Source of the DNA: Drosophila persimilis
Taxonomy: Eukaryota; Arthropoda; Insecta; Diptera; Drosophilidae
Length of the DNA: 64,000 nt
Assembly (NCBI RefSeq): GCF_003286085.1
Contig: NW_020825345.1
Location: 496,001 to 560,000 of the forward strand
Direction: 5' to 3'
In this document: positions 1 to 12,928 of the stretch, piece after piece
Numbering within the stretch: the stretch's first letter is position 1
Layout of the letters: the number at the start of each line of letters is the position of its first letter
The notes under the pieces: generated by a model
What the model was told of the DNA's origin: nothing
The model's input: the letters and a program-made list of their open reading frames with translations, nothing else
The model's database searches: none
Translations under genes and position numbers: made by a program

Positions 1-20
1 ACACATCTAGAGTCACTTAC

Positions 21-105
21 CGACCACACGGTTTATCTGCATGTCGTGCAAATACCTAACCACCTGCCTTACCGATGCATCTGAAGTAACCAGACATACC
101 ACCAT
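21..105 (-). CDS. Probable first coding exon of an unidentified gene running off the left edge
   Basis: On the minus strand an ATG (bases 105-103) opens a frame of 28 codons plus one base, starting MVVCLVTSDASVRQ and ending DMQINRVVG. It stops at a consensus donor, G|GTAAGT, at base 20. The rest of the gene would lie outside the window. The composition looks protein-coding, with a mix of hydrophobic and charged residues and no simple sequence. I do not recognise the family, and there is no second exon to test it. It could be a chance open stretch, or it could belong to a longer exon with a missed acceptor. Confidence 0.35.
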
Positions 106-316
106 TTCAGCATTTTCAGTTCAAAAGAAAAATATAAAAACGTATGTATGGTGGTTCGAAAAAGACAAATTTAATAATTTAAATATTATATAATATTATA
201 AGAACTATTTATTAAAAAGAAATTTACATAATTTCCACACTGAAATAAAAACAATTTAATTTGCAATTACACTATACAATTAAATGATTATTGCTTGCTT
301 TTCAATATTATTTCAG

Positions 317-1854
<1,538 letters not shown>

Positions 1855-3693
1855 TTTTTTAGACCAATTTCATTATAGAGTAATCTGTAAATGTAATGTA
1901 CATATATAAGATTAAGAAATATCTGAAGAAATTATTACGAGTATTAATAAAGTGAATCGGTCAAGTCAAACCCATTTTTCCACGCCAGCGAGTCTCGAAC
2001 AGATCCTCAGTACTATGTAAGCCCGACCGTAACTTAGACTAGTAAATAAGTAAAGAATGCAACAATTTCGCTCAAAAATCGCAACACAAGACCCTGGCCT
2101 TGCGAGCAGGCAAAGGAGTTCAAATACATCAAGGTAGTGTTTTTTTTTTTAACAGGAGTTAACAGGTTGCTAATTTTGAACTATTTGATCTGAGCTCTCA
2201 GCACTCATTAAGTGGAGAAACCATGTTCACATGCTTCTCAGCCGCCAGAAAATGACGCCATCAGAGCGGAAATTGAACCCAACCCAGCGATCATTGAGCA
2301 TACGTGCTTCAGTGTTAACGGACGTGTGTGTGGAAATTTGGAAGCTATAGCTGGTCTACCGATTCTATTCCCACGTTCTTTTTGTCGAATACGCCGAAGC
2401 TCGAAACTTGATCATGAGATATTGAGAGATTGGGAGCGTAATGCAGAGGAAGCAGACTACGCAAATTAAAATATGTCCAGAATCTGATATATGTGATGCC
2501 AGAACATCCTTTAATTAATAATCATCCATTCCGTGCAGCCTTTACTCGGTTTTCAGCACACACAGCACGCTATTAGAAAATCGCATAAGTTCTCATCAGA
2601 AGTCACCTAAGCACAATAGGGCCGATGTATTAGTATAAGTATGAGTATAAGAATAGGTATAGGTATAAGGAAAAGTATAAGTAGACCTTGAGGAATATTT
2701 TGCCTGTGTTGGGTTTCGGTTACTAATTGCCAGGTTACCACTACAATCAAACCACTCTAATCATAACCTCTTTGTCCCCACACAGAGCTACTTTCGACTG
2801 AATTCTACTGACTTCCAAGCCTTTCGAAACCTTCTTTCTATGCCAAATATTCAAAACATTTCTTTTTCATTCGCGCTCGCCAACAACAACGACCACGTTC
2901 GACTTATCATCTTGCTGCTATGATCGTCTCTGACCGAGTCTCCCTGTACACAGTCTCTGACCAACACGAGCACAGCAATAGAATATGAAAGCGACAAGAA
3001 AACCAAATAGAATAGCCAAATAGTGGAGACACTATTGACAGAAAGACAGACACATCCAGCAAAGGATCATATACTGAGAACAATCTCGTAGTCATTTAAT
3101 GCACAGCCAATGAGAATAATTTTATGTATCGATCTCTACTTCAAAAACGAAACTGGCCAGAGAGCTAGTTAGCGATGGGAGCATGACCACCGCTTACATA
3201 AATCACGTGTCGGGGTCACCAAAATGTGAGCTGTCGAGAATATTCGAAAATAAAAATTGACATTGCTCCCAATCAGTTATATTATTAGTTTAAGACAGAG
3301 TTGATGATTGACAATGTATTAAAAAAAAAAGAAGACTTAAAAAAAGGAATAACCTCTTAAACTCTATAAGTATACGTGCATATGATGCGTTATTATTAAA
3401 AGTTATTAAAAGATAGCGTCGTAGCAGATACTAGATAAAGAGCATTTATTAAAGTTAAGAGTTTATATTAGCTGCGGCTCCGCATTGGGCCCAGTGATAT
3501 TAGCATCCCCATATTAGAGTAGTTTTGATATTTGACCAAGTTTAGATGTAATTCTAAATTGGAATGAGACTTATACAATGCAAATATTTTAATGATTCCA
3601 TAGTTTAATTTTAGTATAAGAAATATAAATTAAATATTTATACATTTCATTACTGATTTCATCAAATACACACATATTGTAGGATATAATTGT
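1855..3693. other. Intergenic region upstream of Nca
   Basis: This stretch lies between the Nca start codon and the 3' end of CG7646 and should hold the Nca promoter and any 5' UTR exons. I see a degenerate hexanucleotide microsatellite of the type TATAAG at about 2630-2690 and an AT-rich tail from 3300 onward. Open frames at 2212-2469 (plus) and 2907-3095 (minus) show no recognisable protein and no convincing splice context, so I do not call them. Confidence 0.6.
2630..2690. repeat. Degenerate (TATAAG)n microsatellite
   Basis: About ten imperfect copies of a six-base unit (variants of GTATAA and GAATAG) occur in a row. Confidence 0.75.
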
Positions 3694-5622
3694 TTATGGC
3701 GCCAACATTTTGGACAACTCTTCATCTTGTAAGCATCCTTTTAAAAACTCATCCTGCGTTAATTGACCATCATTATTTTCGTCCATCTTAGCAAATATAT
3801 TTTTTGCTCGTTCTTCCGCGGAGTCTGCAGGACGATTGGATGAGCACGCTCCAAGCATATCATAAATTGCCTGTAACAATACACAAATGTATGAATGAGG
3901 AATATTCTGGCAAGTCAAAATATAAAGTGTTTTTTCTAAATTGCTGAGACCATTCATTTAATATTTAAATGTTTTAGATATAGCAGAGCAGCTTGGAGAA
4001 CTTTTAGACGTCGGGAATAATTCCAGTTTTTATTTAGGAAACTATTGAGAAATTAGCAAAAAACTAACCCTGATAAAGTACGATGTAGACAATCAAGTGT
4101 GTCATCGGGATCACAAGAGAATAAAATGAAGTGCTATATGACTTCAATGCAAGATATGGATAAGGTTATGCTACGGGAGAATTTTTACTGGAAGACTGCT
4201 TTAACTGAATACTAGCAACATCATTAATGTTTACGCCACTCATTTACGAGCATCAGTGTGACTCGTCAAGCACACGAAATGTATTTTGTTGTTAGCATTC
4301 GTGAGACCGAGACTTAATCCCAGTGTAAAGTCGAGCAACAATGTGTCTCGTCATGCACACGACATGTATTTTGCTTTTACATTCTCGAGCTTTTTTTTAT
4401 TATTCCCCATGTGGGTCTGGATTGCGTCAATGGGAGTAGGTTTAATCAAGGACGTGCCCTAGTTTGTTGTTAAATTTCATACCTGAACAATTTTGGTCAT
4501 TTCTTGTATGTCTATGACACCATTTCCATCAACATCGTACATTCGAAAAGCCCATTTTAGCTTTTCTTCTGGTGTTCCGCTTGAAGTAACATCTATTGCA
4601 AGTAAAAATTCCTGAAAAAGAAAGATTTTGTTTCCGTAGAGATTTAATAATTAGTATATTTTACTTTAGCACTAACTTCGGACGAATGGATTTAAATATG
4701 AAAAGCCTGACAATGGTTATCACACAAACACAAATCCGGCCACGAAAAGAGAACTAACTAACCGAAGAAATTAACCTACTAACCAGTAACAAGGCCAGCG
4801 ACCCCACAAATCTATTATAAAATCGAAGAGATGTGCTATTGCAAGCCCCGCCCCAAGACACGTGTTTCAGCCGAAATGACTCGAGTACCTTTAACCATAT
4901 ATGTACATATGTATCTGATCTGGAGCCGGAGCACCCCCAATTCGGTGCGTGTGTACTTATGCTGTAGGGACCCCCATATTATTAATTTATGGGAGGTTTC
5001 CCTTGTGCCCCCCTTGGATGGAAAAAACGAAGTCTGAATATTAAATACGATTCCATTTATGTGTGAATTTTAGTGTACATTTATTCAGGAGGATGGACAT
5101 AGCTGAATCGCCTAGAATATATGTAGCTTTTCGTCTTTAAAACTCTTACTTCTGCCTGTTGCAGACATCTGCACGAATAAAAATACAAAAAAAAACCCAC
5201 TCCCAAAACACAGCAGATGTTAGGAATCGGAAAATGTAGCATGTGTGTGTTGTTTTCTGAATAGAATAAAAATAAAACAATTACCTTGAAGTCGATATAT
5301 CCATTTTTGTCCATATCAAATGTACGAAAAACATGGTCACAAAATTCCTCCGCATTTCCGGATGGAAAAAACATTTTATACATATCGACAAATTTTGCTG
5401 GCGTCAAACGCCCGTTCGGGCAATCTTGCTATATACAAAAAGAAAACACAATTAGACGATTTTTGTTGTTGTTCCAAGCCGCAAGGGTCGTCGCAAGTGT
5501 CGTTTACTCACCTTAAATCCTTTATACCACTCTTTAATGGTGGCTTCATCGTATCTTGTGTGGGTTTTCAAAAACTCCATGTCTTCTTTAGTTAAACGGT
5601 CTTTACTACTCAAGCATCCCAT
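3694..5622 (-). CDS. CG7646: Neuronal calcium sensor, recoverin/hippocalcin type
   Basis: Coding exons are 5512-5622, 5285-5428, 4483-4611 and 3694-3870 (minus strand), total 186 residues. The start MGCLSSKD carries Gly2 for myristoylation and Cys3 as a possible palmitoylation site. I chose this ATG over one five codons upstream because the family starts this way. The degenerate EF-hand 1 ([13 protein letters not shown]) is followed by three canonical hands: [28 protein letters not shown] and [14 protein letters not shown]. The C terminus ends SKMLAP. Expected role: a calcium sensor in neurons that moves to membranes or binds effectors on calcium entry. It is a tandem paralogue of Nca. The last intron falls at the same place (IVQ|AIYD against IVT|AIYK, both phase 0), while the earlier introns differ. 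The gene identity follows D. melanogaster CG7646. Confidence 0.92.
4252..4395 (+). repeat. Two tandem copies of a short dispersed repeat in a CG7646 intron
   Basis: Two units about 85 bases apart (starting near 4252 and 4337) share the pattern TCGTCA-GCACACGA-ATGTATTTTG followed by TTAGCATTCG or TTACATTCTCG. Related copies lie at 19138-19205 (inverted) and 58021-58085. No ends or coding capacity are visible, and the family is not recognised. Confidence 0.6.
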
Positions 5623-8150
5623 TGTTTTGCTTTGCACTGTTCTGTTAGTAACTTACTAAAGGCTTATACTTATTTATTTCAATATATTCTAAACGTATTC
5701 AATGGCTTTTCCTTGCCAGTACTTTTCACATTTGACCTGGTGTTTGTTTTTGAACAAAAACCAACTTTAAATCGATATTTTCGAAAGCATCTTATTGCAT
5801 TACGTTAACGTTAACGCTCCGGTGTGCATGAATTTATCAATTAAACCACGATATAAAGCACACATATAACGTTTGATCGAGCGACGACTCGACTCGTCAA
5901 TTTTTCTTTATAATACGTGAGGAAAAAAAAATTGTATTGGGCTCTATTAACTTGTATATTTCATTTCCAACCTGATGTGTACCAAAGGACTGAAGGAATC
6001 GGGCGTTCAGGCGCATGCGCGTAAATTCTCGTCTCTATACAGGACGATTATTGGTTAACCATATTTTTCTCTACACGCTAAGGGTTCTTTTTGCTTCTTT
6101 TTGTGTGTTAAGCATAACGAAATAGGGTTGCCAAACTGTTACAGTTTTTTCGATTAATTTTTATGTAATGTCTGGTCAGATGAATATCAAAAACTTATTC
6201 TTTTTTGTTTGTTAACAAATTTAGTTCTTACCTGCTTAAAATGCTTAAGATTCACCAAATCATCATTTTAAAAATACATTCATACATTCTGCCATAGGCA
6301 CAATTCACCAAATATTAATTTGGCGCTAATACAAATGTAACTTAAATATATAAAAATAATTTCATTTGTAAAGATTAATTAGCTCTTTCTCTCTCTACTG
6401 GAAAGGATCTGCTGCTATTCTTAAGACAAACTTCGTTCACAGCAAGAAATTCCTTTACAAAAAAACTTTAACAAGTAACTTATTTTAGTTCATTTGTTAC
6501 TTAATAAATTTTAATTGTTCTGCTATGGGCGTTGCAACAGTAAATCGACAGCAAATCCCGAGCTGAAACATTTAATATTCAATACTTTTCATAATTGCAT
6601 AAATGTTTTAATTTGTGCATTAGAAATTACGCGCTTATTATCACGTAGTGAAATTATATTGAGCAATTAAGGCAGAAAGCTCTAAAAAAAAATGGATTGG
6701 TAGAAAGATAATTGGTACGAAAAAAAAAACCCCATGATCATTTTCGGATTAGTCTGCCAAGTTTATTTCATCGATTTAGAGAATTCTAAACATTCGGTTT
6801 AGTCTCATTTGGTGAAATCTTTCAATCGCACCTACAACTACATTACAGCTTCTCTGAAAACTAGTCTCTTTTTGGGTGACTAAAATTAGCCACAGACTTT
6901 TAATTTGTATGCATATATGTATATGCAAATATCACAATATATTTTTCTTTTTGGTTTTTGCATGTCTGAGAGAGATTTAGTAAAGATAAAGTCCATAGTT
7001 ATATGGATTTAAATTAAGCAGCTCAGATTACAATCAGATCACTGTATCATAACAAATCAAAAAGGTCGAATGCAAGACTAATAGCAACGAACCATGCAGT
7101 AGTTTTAATACAAGGGCTCTTTGTCAATAAATCTTCTCCTCGCCATCCTCGCTATTAAACAGTTTAAAAAAGGAACCATTTAATATTAAAAAAATGTTTG
7201 TCTGCTGAGATCTGCTGCTGTAGAACAAGTAAAGCTTAGATCACCAGTTTATGAAATACGATTAGCATTTGAAATCGATGTTTATGTACGAGTAGTATTG
7301 CTTTTTTTGGTATCAGGGCCTAATGTTTAATTGCCTTTTAGGCGGCCCAAAATGAACAAATCTGCGCGCAACCCGAGCAATAGCCCTGCGCTGACGCTTG
7401 GAGCAATTAATGGGGTATCCATGCAATAATTTACACTTATGAACTATGTTTTATTTTACTCACATCATAAGGTTTTCCGTCTTGCAATCCAAAGACCATT
7501 ATTGACCACATAAAGGTTATTGAGTTGCTGTAAATATGAGAATTAAAATGTTGCATTTAATAAAAGTAATTGCAATGTATTTGGCCTATTATGTATAAGA
7601 TGTGCGGCACTACTTATTATTAGATATACTATACACACTTATTATTAGATACTAGCAAATACTTATTAATAAGTATACAAATACTCATCGTTTGCTTATA
7701 TTTGTATAGTGATAGTTATAATGAAACCACTGAAAAATTATACTATTATATTACTTAAGCCCTGCAGTGGAATTTTAGATTTTCGCATTGTTTTAATCGA
7801 TAATTTTCCTGCATAAAATACGAATATGTATTTTTTCCAGTAGAATTCAGGTCATTGAGATTTATAGAGAACCTAATAAATACCTTTCTATACTTCAACC
7901 CCATATGAAATGCGCTTTCTCTCTGCAGTTACGCACAAACTTGGAATCTTCAAAATTGCATAAGCATAAGCTTTTGCACAAAATCTGATTGCTCCAGAGC
8001 CTAATCTAGAGGGAGAGTCTCCATAATGCTAGGCCACTCTGGGAGAGAGTGTGAAAGATAAGAGCTACTTTATACTGGCTATAATAATGATTCGATTGCC
8101 ACGATTTTGCATACGACAAAACCCCTATTAGATTTACCCCTAGCGGCATT
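5623..8150. other. Upstream region of CG7646, non-coding
   Basis: The sequence is AT-rich and contains no ORF that looks like a protein. It holds a palindromic NRF1/Ewg-type site at 6011-6021, described separately. A GC-richer island at 7340-7520 includes, on the minus strand, an exon-like stretch: an ATG at about 7501 opens MVFGLQDGKPYD and ends at a consensus GTGAGT donor near 7461. It could be an alternative first exon of CG7646 or of an unrecognised transcript. Confidence 0.5.
6011..6021. promoter_or_regulatory. NRF1/Ewg-type palindromic site
   Basis: The sequence GCGCATGCGCG matches the palindromic NRF1 consensus (TGCGCATGCGCA). The fly NRF1-family protein is erect wing (Ewg), a neuronal and muscle transcription factor. 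The site lies about 390 bases upstream of the CG7646 start codon, in a strongly AT-rich context where such a CpG palindrome is unlikely by chance. A role in CG7646 transcription is inferred. Confidence 0.5.
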
Positions 8151-8179
8151 AGCGGTGTTCTTTTACCTTGCACATTTTA

Positions 8180-8348
8180 GGGGACACATTTTTAATCAGT
8201 TTGATTTAATTCAGTATGAGGAGTCTGAACACAAAATTCGGTTGCTTGAGCACTTATAGTCTCTGAGAACTAGGCGACAAACAAGATGAAGGCACGGACG
8301 GACAATATCGTCTCGGCTAATGATGCTGGGCAAGAATACAGCAATTCA
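8180..8348 (-). mobile_element. DINE-1/INE-1 (helentron-related) fragment, inverted
   Basis: Read on the minus strand this stretch has the well-known Drosophila DINE-1 word order: ATTCTTG-CAGCATCA, TAGCCGAG-CGAT, TGTCCGTCCGTGC, CCTAG-TCTCAGAGACTATA, then the run containing CAGACTCCTCATACT. A plus-strand copy of the same words occurs at 62915-63420. It is non-autonomous and truncated, with no ends visible. Family assignment is from memory of the repeat, not a search. Confidence 0.6.
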
Positions 8349-8909
8349 ATATTATGAGTATTACCTCGTATAAAAAACAAACATTTCAGATAAAGCGTCC
8401 GCCCTGTCCTTTGGTAGCGCAAGGACGACACCCAGTGGTGGACGATTTCACTAGTGCAAACGAGTCGCATGCTCACGACCGAACGAATGCGAATAGTTGT
8501 GCACAAATTTATGTATGTACATATGTACATAATAGGTACGTGCAAGCTCCTTAATATATAGAGTATATATGAATGTTCGTATGTTAATTCTGATCGTTGC
8601 GTGTATTAATGTATACATATGTTCACTATTCTATGTTTTTAATGCACCTGCATGTGTATATATGTATGCATGTTATATGCACATATACTACAATGAGCGA
8701 TATTTACATTTGTTTGCACATCCGTGTCTGTTTACGGATGCATAATTAACAATTTCACAATTCTGTATATATATATTTTACCTGAATACGAGTTACACAT
8801 TCATTTTATGCACATTTTTCTTAAAAAAAAACTGTTTCACTGCTCCAAATTCAATAAAACTTATTTCGCCCAAAACACACACAATCAATACAAAAATTTT
8901 AGGGGTGGC

Positions 8910-9690
8910 CAGTGTGACCGCGGACTTAACGATAAAATGTACGGTCCGACCCTCAGAAATATACCAAAATAGATCGTCTCATTTTCAAAATATACCGTAA
9001 ATATACTGACGAATTCAAATTCTGTTATACATATTCCTCGTTTTTGATATGGCGTCGAATATTACTAGCTAGATAGATCTCACATCCCTGGATACATAAT
9101 TTTATATGATTAATTAACCTATTGTCTCCTTGATTGGTATATTTTAAAAACATTCTTTTATCGGATTTTGCCTAAAAAAGGTTTTACCGAAAAAGGTAAA
9201 AAAAAACGTAAGAGATTAATCGTTCCTATTTTCTTGGGGTATTTATGATCAAATATACCGTCTGAGTCTCAGAAATATATCATTTTCAAAATAAAGCGTA
9301 AATATATTTATTTCAATTGGATACAACTTAAGTTAAACCGCCGAAAATATTTCAAATAATAATTACTCTTGTAGGTCTATCCTATCCTTCATCTTTGCAT
9401 AAAAATACCACAAAATTAGGTTTAAAAAAAAGGTCAAAGCATAAAACAATCATAACAATTCAGTACCCGATTCAAGGAGATCGAAAAAGAAAGCCATAAC
9501 TGATTTGAAGAGAGCAAAAAGAGTCAATAACCGTTTTAAAGAAAGCAGTTCCGCCATCGCTCCACTGTATATGAGTGGAGCGCGCCTAAGAGAAATTGCT
9601 TGAAAGTGAATGAGTGACATGGATATAAATGCAAATTTAATATACCTTTAACTCCATTTCGACATCAAAATATACCGAAAATTTGGTAGA
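8910..9690 (-). repeat. Promoter-linked modular repeat, copy A
   Basis: The left end reads CAGTGTGACCGCGG, which is Motif 1 (GGTCACACTG) on the minus strand. A degenerate DRE (TTAACGAT) and ATATACC-type units follow. Then comes the core with CGAATATTACTAGCTAGAT, AATTAACCTATTGTCTCC and AAAAAAGGTTTTACCGAAAA (to about 9210). A second, more diverged module follows at 9240-9430, and a further ATATACCG stretch lies near 9640-9690. The Motif-1 end faces CG7646, 3.3 kb away on the minus strand. Confidence 0.75.
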
Positions 9691-10216
9691 TCTTATTATC
9701 GTTTCCATACGAATATCCTCCCTGATGTGCCGTTACAATAATAATCATGGTATTGTGCTATTCAAAATGCTGCACATAGCATTTTTCGTCAGTTTTAATC
9801 TAATATGTTGCCATTTTGTTAGTTGTTTATTGTTCTTCTTCATCTTTCTCGTTTTAAAAATGATGGGACTATATTATGATAGCACACATAGGCAGCAATG
9901 CAGCATGGTTCTGAAAATTTCAATCGATAATCTCTGCCGCAGCACTACTCCCTGCTTAACTGGAAAGCCAACGGACGTCAACTGCCAATCACTGTTATAT
10001 ATGTACGTATACGTGAGAGGTAGCGCAACAACAGAACACTCTTCTGTTCACTGTACAAAGGACGCTGGCCCCTGCTCTAATGTCATAACGCTATCAGCAA
10101 TAAATTAATTATCAATACTAAATGTACTGGAATACGAGGTATATGTTATGTATTTTGGATTTAGATATTCAGAATACACATACTTTTCCCTTTAATACTG
10201 TTTGAATAAGCTCAGT
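9691..10216. other. Intergenic, 3' side of Csas
   Basis: This region contains the 3' flank of Csas. An open frame at 9683-10108 (plus) reads low-complexity hydrophobic sequence and runs over the repeat edge; I do not consider it a gene. Confidence 0.5.
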
Positions 10217-11204
10217 TCACATTTTATTATTTAAAATACATCGTGCTATTGTTAAATCAATGGGTGAGTCGATTTCCAAACCATCTTTTTGATCTATTTC
10301 CACGATAGAGCACCTACAAGAATAATAATAGAGTTCAGTTATGAGACACCAATATTTGTAATCTTTTCAAAACTCTTGGTTTATATTACTCGATAGTGCT
10401 AAATATTTATAGAGAGTTATCACCTGTTATTTTGTAAAAATCCACTCTCTACTAATCGTCGTTTCGAAAAATAGAACATTCCTGTTTCCACTATATCTCC
10501 TTTCCAATCTTGGCGTCTTGGTCTGGCCTTTGAATTAAAACCCACAGGTACTAGCAAATGATCAACGAATTCCCATCGTAAATAATGCGACCTATGTAAC
10601 AAAGCCATACTGGTTAAAATATGCATATGTGAAACATATTTATAAAAGCAAAACCTTACCTCATAGCTGCAAACACACAGTCATGGTTTTTAAATGCCAA
10701 AGCAGCTTCAATAATGTATTTTTCTTTTAAAAACACAGACGTACATTGAAATAAAGAAAAGTTATGAATAGCTTTGTGCACATCTAAAAATTCTTTAATA
10801 GCATCCAGGGAAGATGTCTCGTCCCTGGCAATCTCTGAAGGCCGATTATGCACAATAGCACCATCTACACAGAGAATATAAAGATAAAGAGAAGAGAAGA
10901 TGAGGTCGAATGATGTCCACTTACATTTGTTGGCTTCAATTGAAATTCTTTTGTCGTCCGTAGAAACCCAAATATGATCAAAGCAAGAAGAATTTTGTAT
11001 TGTTATGATTGTACGCGCCAACAATGACAGTCCCTCTATTTTAACTAGGTTTTTGTATTTAATTCCCTTGCTTCCACCTCTAGCTAGAATTAACGCATGT
11101 ATTTCGCTTTTCGAACTGAAATAAAACCCATTAACTGGTTTAGTCAGGACTCTGGTAACAATGTATTACAAAATTTGCATTTGCGCTATTTGAATGCCGG
11201 ACAT
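10217..11204 (-). CDS. Csas: CMP-N-acetylneuraminate (sialic acid) synthase
   Basis: Exons are 11170-11204 (first exon, tentative), 10925-11115, 10660-10864, 10424-10591 and 10217-10313 (minus), total 231 residues. The enzyme joins CTP and sialic acid to give CMP-sialic acid, the donor for sialylation, which in flies is largely neuronal. Family motifs in order: LILARGGSKGIKYKNL (nucleotide-binding loop), IWVSTDDKRISIEA, VHNRPSEIARDETSSLDAI, CVFAAMRSHYLRWEF, and RPRRQDWKGDIVETGMFYF with the family's RRQDW signature. The C-terminal phosphatase-like domain of the vertebrate enzyme is absent. Later junctions are clear. The first exon (MSGIQIAQMQI, 54-base intron) keeps frame but is short. The fly enzyme is known to be Golgi-targeted, and no good signal is visible here, so another first exon may exist further upstream. 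Confidence 0.88.
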
Positions 11205-12928
11205 GAAAATTAGCCGTTTGCTGCCAAACCTCACTGGAAGAGAGAGAGGTAATGCGCACAGCAGTGTGCACACAAAATTTGGTTCCTCTAGTTTTTCAAA
11301 GTACTCTTGAAGTACCGGGTATAAAGTCTGTATTTCCAAAACTTAAAAAGCTGTGGAAAATAAATTGGTTGCGCCCCTCAGTAATTGCCACCACCTGTTT
11401 AGCACCGGATATCGCACAGTCAGCAAAATCGTTCTTTCTTTTTTAATGCCTACCACATTTGAACACATCCTATTTGAAACAGAAGTTGCGGTAAAACTAT
11501 TAATAGTCCAAGTGGAACTCGAAACATAGTGTACTAAACGAAAGAAACACAACGCAAAAATAAGAGCTTATACAGTTTATCCACTTTCCGTTTTAGTCCA
11601 CTTTAATTCTATTAATTTGTTTCTTAATCAATTCGGTCATCTTAGGGTGAGCACTATAATTTCAAAAGATCCGACCCCGAAGAGAACGCCATTAAAAAAC
11701 AAACAAAACATGTGGAATCGGGACCGGCACATCGGAACGAGTGGAATATGGAACTAATAATACTAGTACAACATTTGCCATTTTGCAGCACTTTTCACAG
11801 CAGTTTAACGTTTTCCAACACTATACACCAACACACACATCAAAAAAATTGTAAAATTTGTTATATCAAGGTTGCTTTGGAAAATTTTTGTGAAAGAAAT
11901 GTATTATTAAGCAAAATAAGTACTTAATTAATATTTTACGTAAATATTTTGCATCACAAAACTATATTGTGACCGTCTTCAAACTGGAAACACACAATCA
12001 CAATGCATATGGACAGAAATCAGATCCATTTGTGTAATATTATGAAAACTTAAAACCCATCGAAGTTCCTTTTAACACAATAAAAACAATACCAAACAGT
12101 AACAGTAACAGTAATCAAATTTTTAAAGAAGTTGTGTAGTGATACATGTCTGCCATGACATCATAACCCTTTCCTACATATGTACATATGTATGTGCATA
12201 TGCTTTATGCGTCAAGTTGGATATAATTGATAAATATGTACATAGGATACATATATGTACAATGGTACATTCATGTGTATAAGTGAATTAACCAAAATCT
12301 TTAAAGCTGGCAAACAGTTGAGTTTATCAAATCAGAGGAAAAAGCATATCTACATACATATTACCTGTGAACACTTGCACATTTCGCCAACACGTATAGT
12401 TTTTTTGTTTTGCGATCAATATGAGACTTGGTAACTGGATATTTGTGTAAACATTTGGAGCCTAGCACCATTTTCCTACACTTGATATGGAAAAACAAAC
12501 ATTGTGCACACACAAACAGTCACATGAATTCGCCATAAAACAGAAACATATGTACAAATCATGTGTATGTACTTATCTGCGATGGAAGTGCAATTGGAAC
12601 TTATGATTCAATGAAAGATACACCGCAAAGAAAAACAGCTTTCCGCACAGCACAGCTCTAAGGGAGATATTCCGAGAACACACTCATCCAAGCATTTATT
12701 TACATATGCGTATATGTATATATTGGTGTGCCGTAACCAGAGCCCCAGAGCAATTGCATTGTTCTATGAAGAGTTGCCTCGCCTTGTCTTGCCCCATTTG
12801 ACCCCACAAAGAACTTTGGTCTTGGGATCAAGAAAACAATTGATCTTCCTGGGTGAATCATTGGGATAAGAATAGTATCTATTGAATAAATATTAATTGA
12901 CATTATTCACGTTCGCTTTTCATTTTAG
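11205..12928. other. Intergenic between Csas and Wnk
   Basis: Divergent upstream regions of Csas (minus) and Wnk (plus). The sequence is AT-rich with a microsatellite of ACATATGT/ATGTATGT type at 12175-12270. No gene is recognised. Untranslated Wnk exons are expected here, because the first visible coding exon begins at a splice acceptor (CATTTTAG at 12921-12928). Confidence 0.5.

Noticed and set aside
9683-10108. 141-residue plus-strand frame starting with a GTG codon or in repeat DNA
   Set aside because: Starts inside the modular repeat, reads low-complexity hydrophobic residues, and has no recognisable domain.
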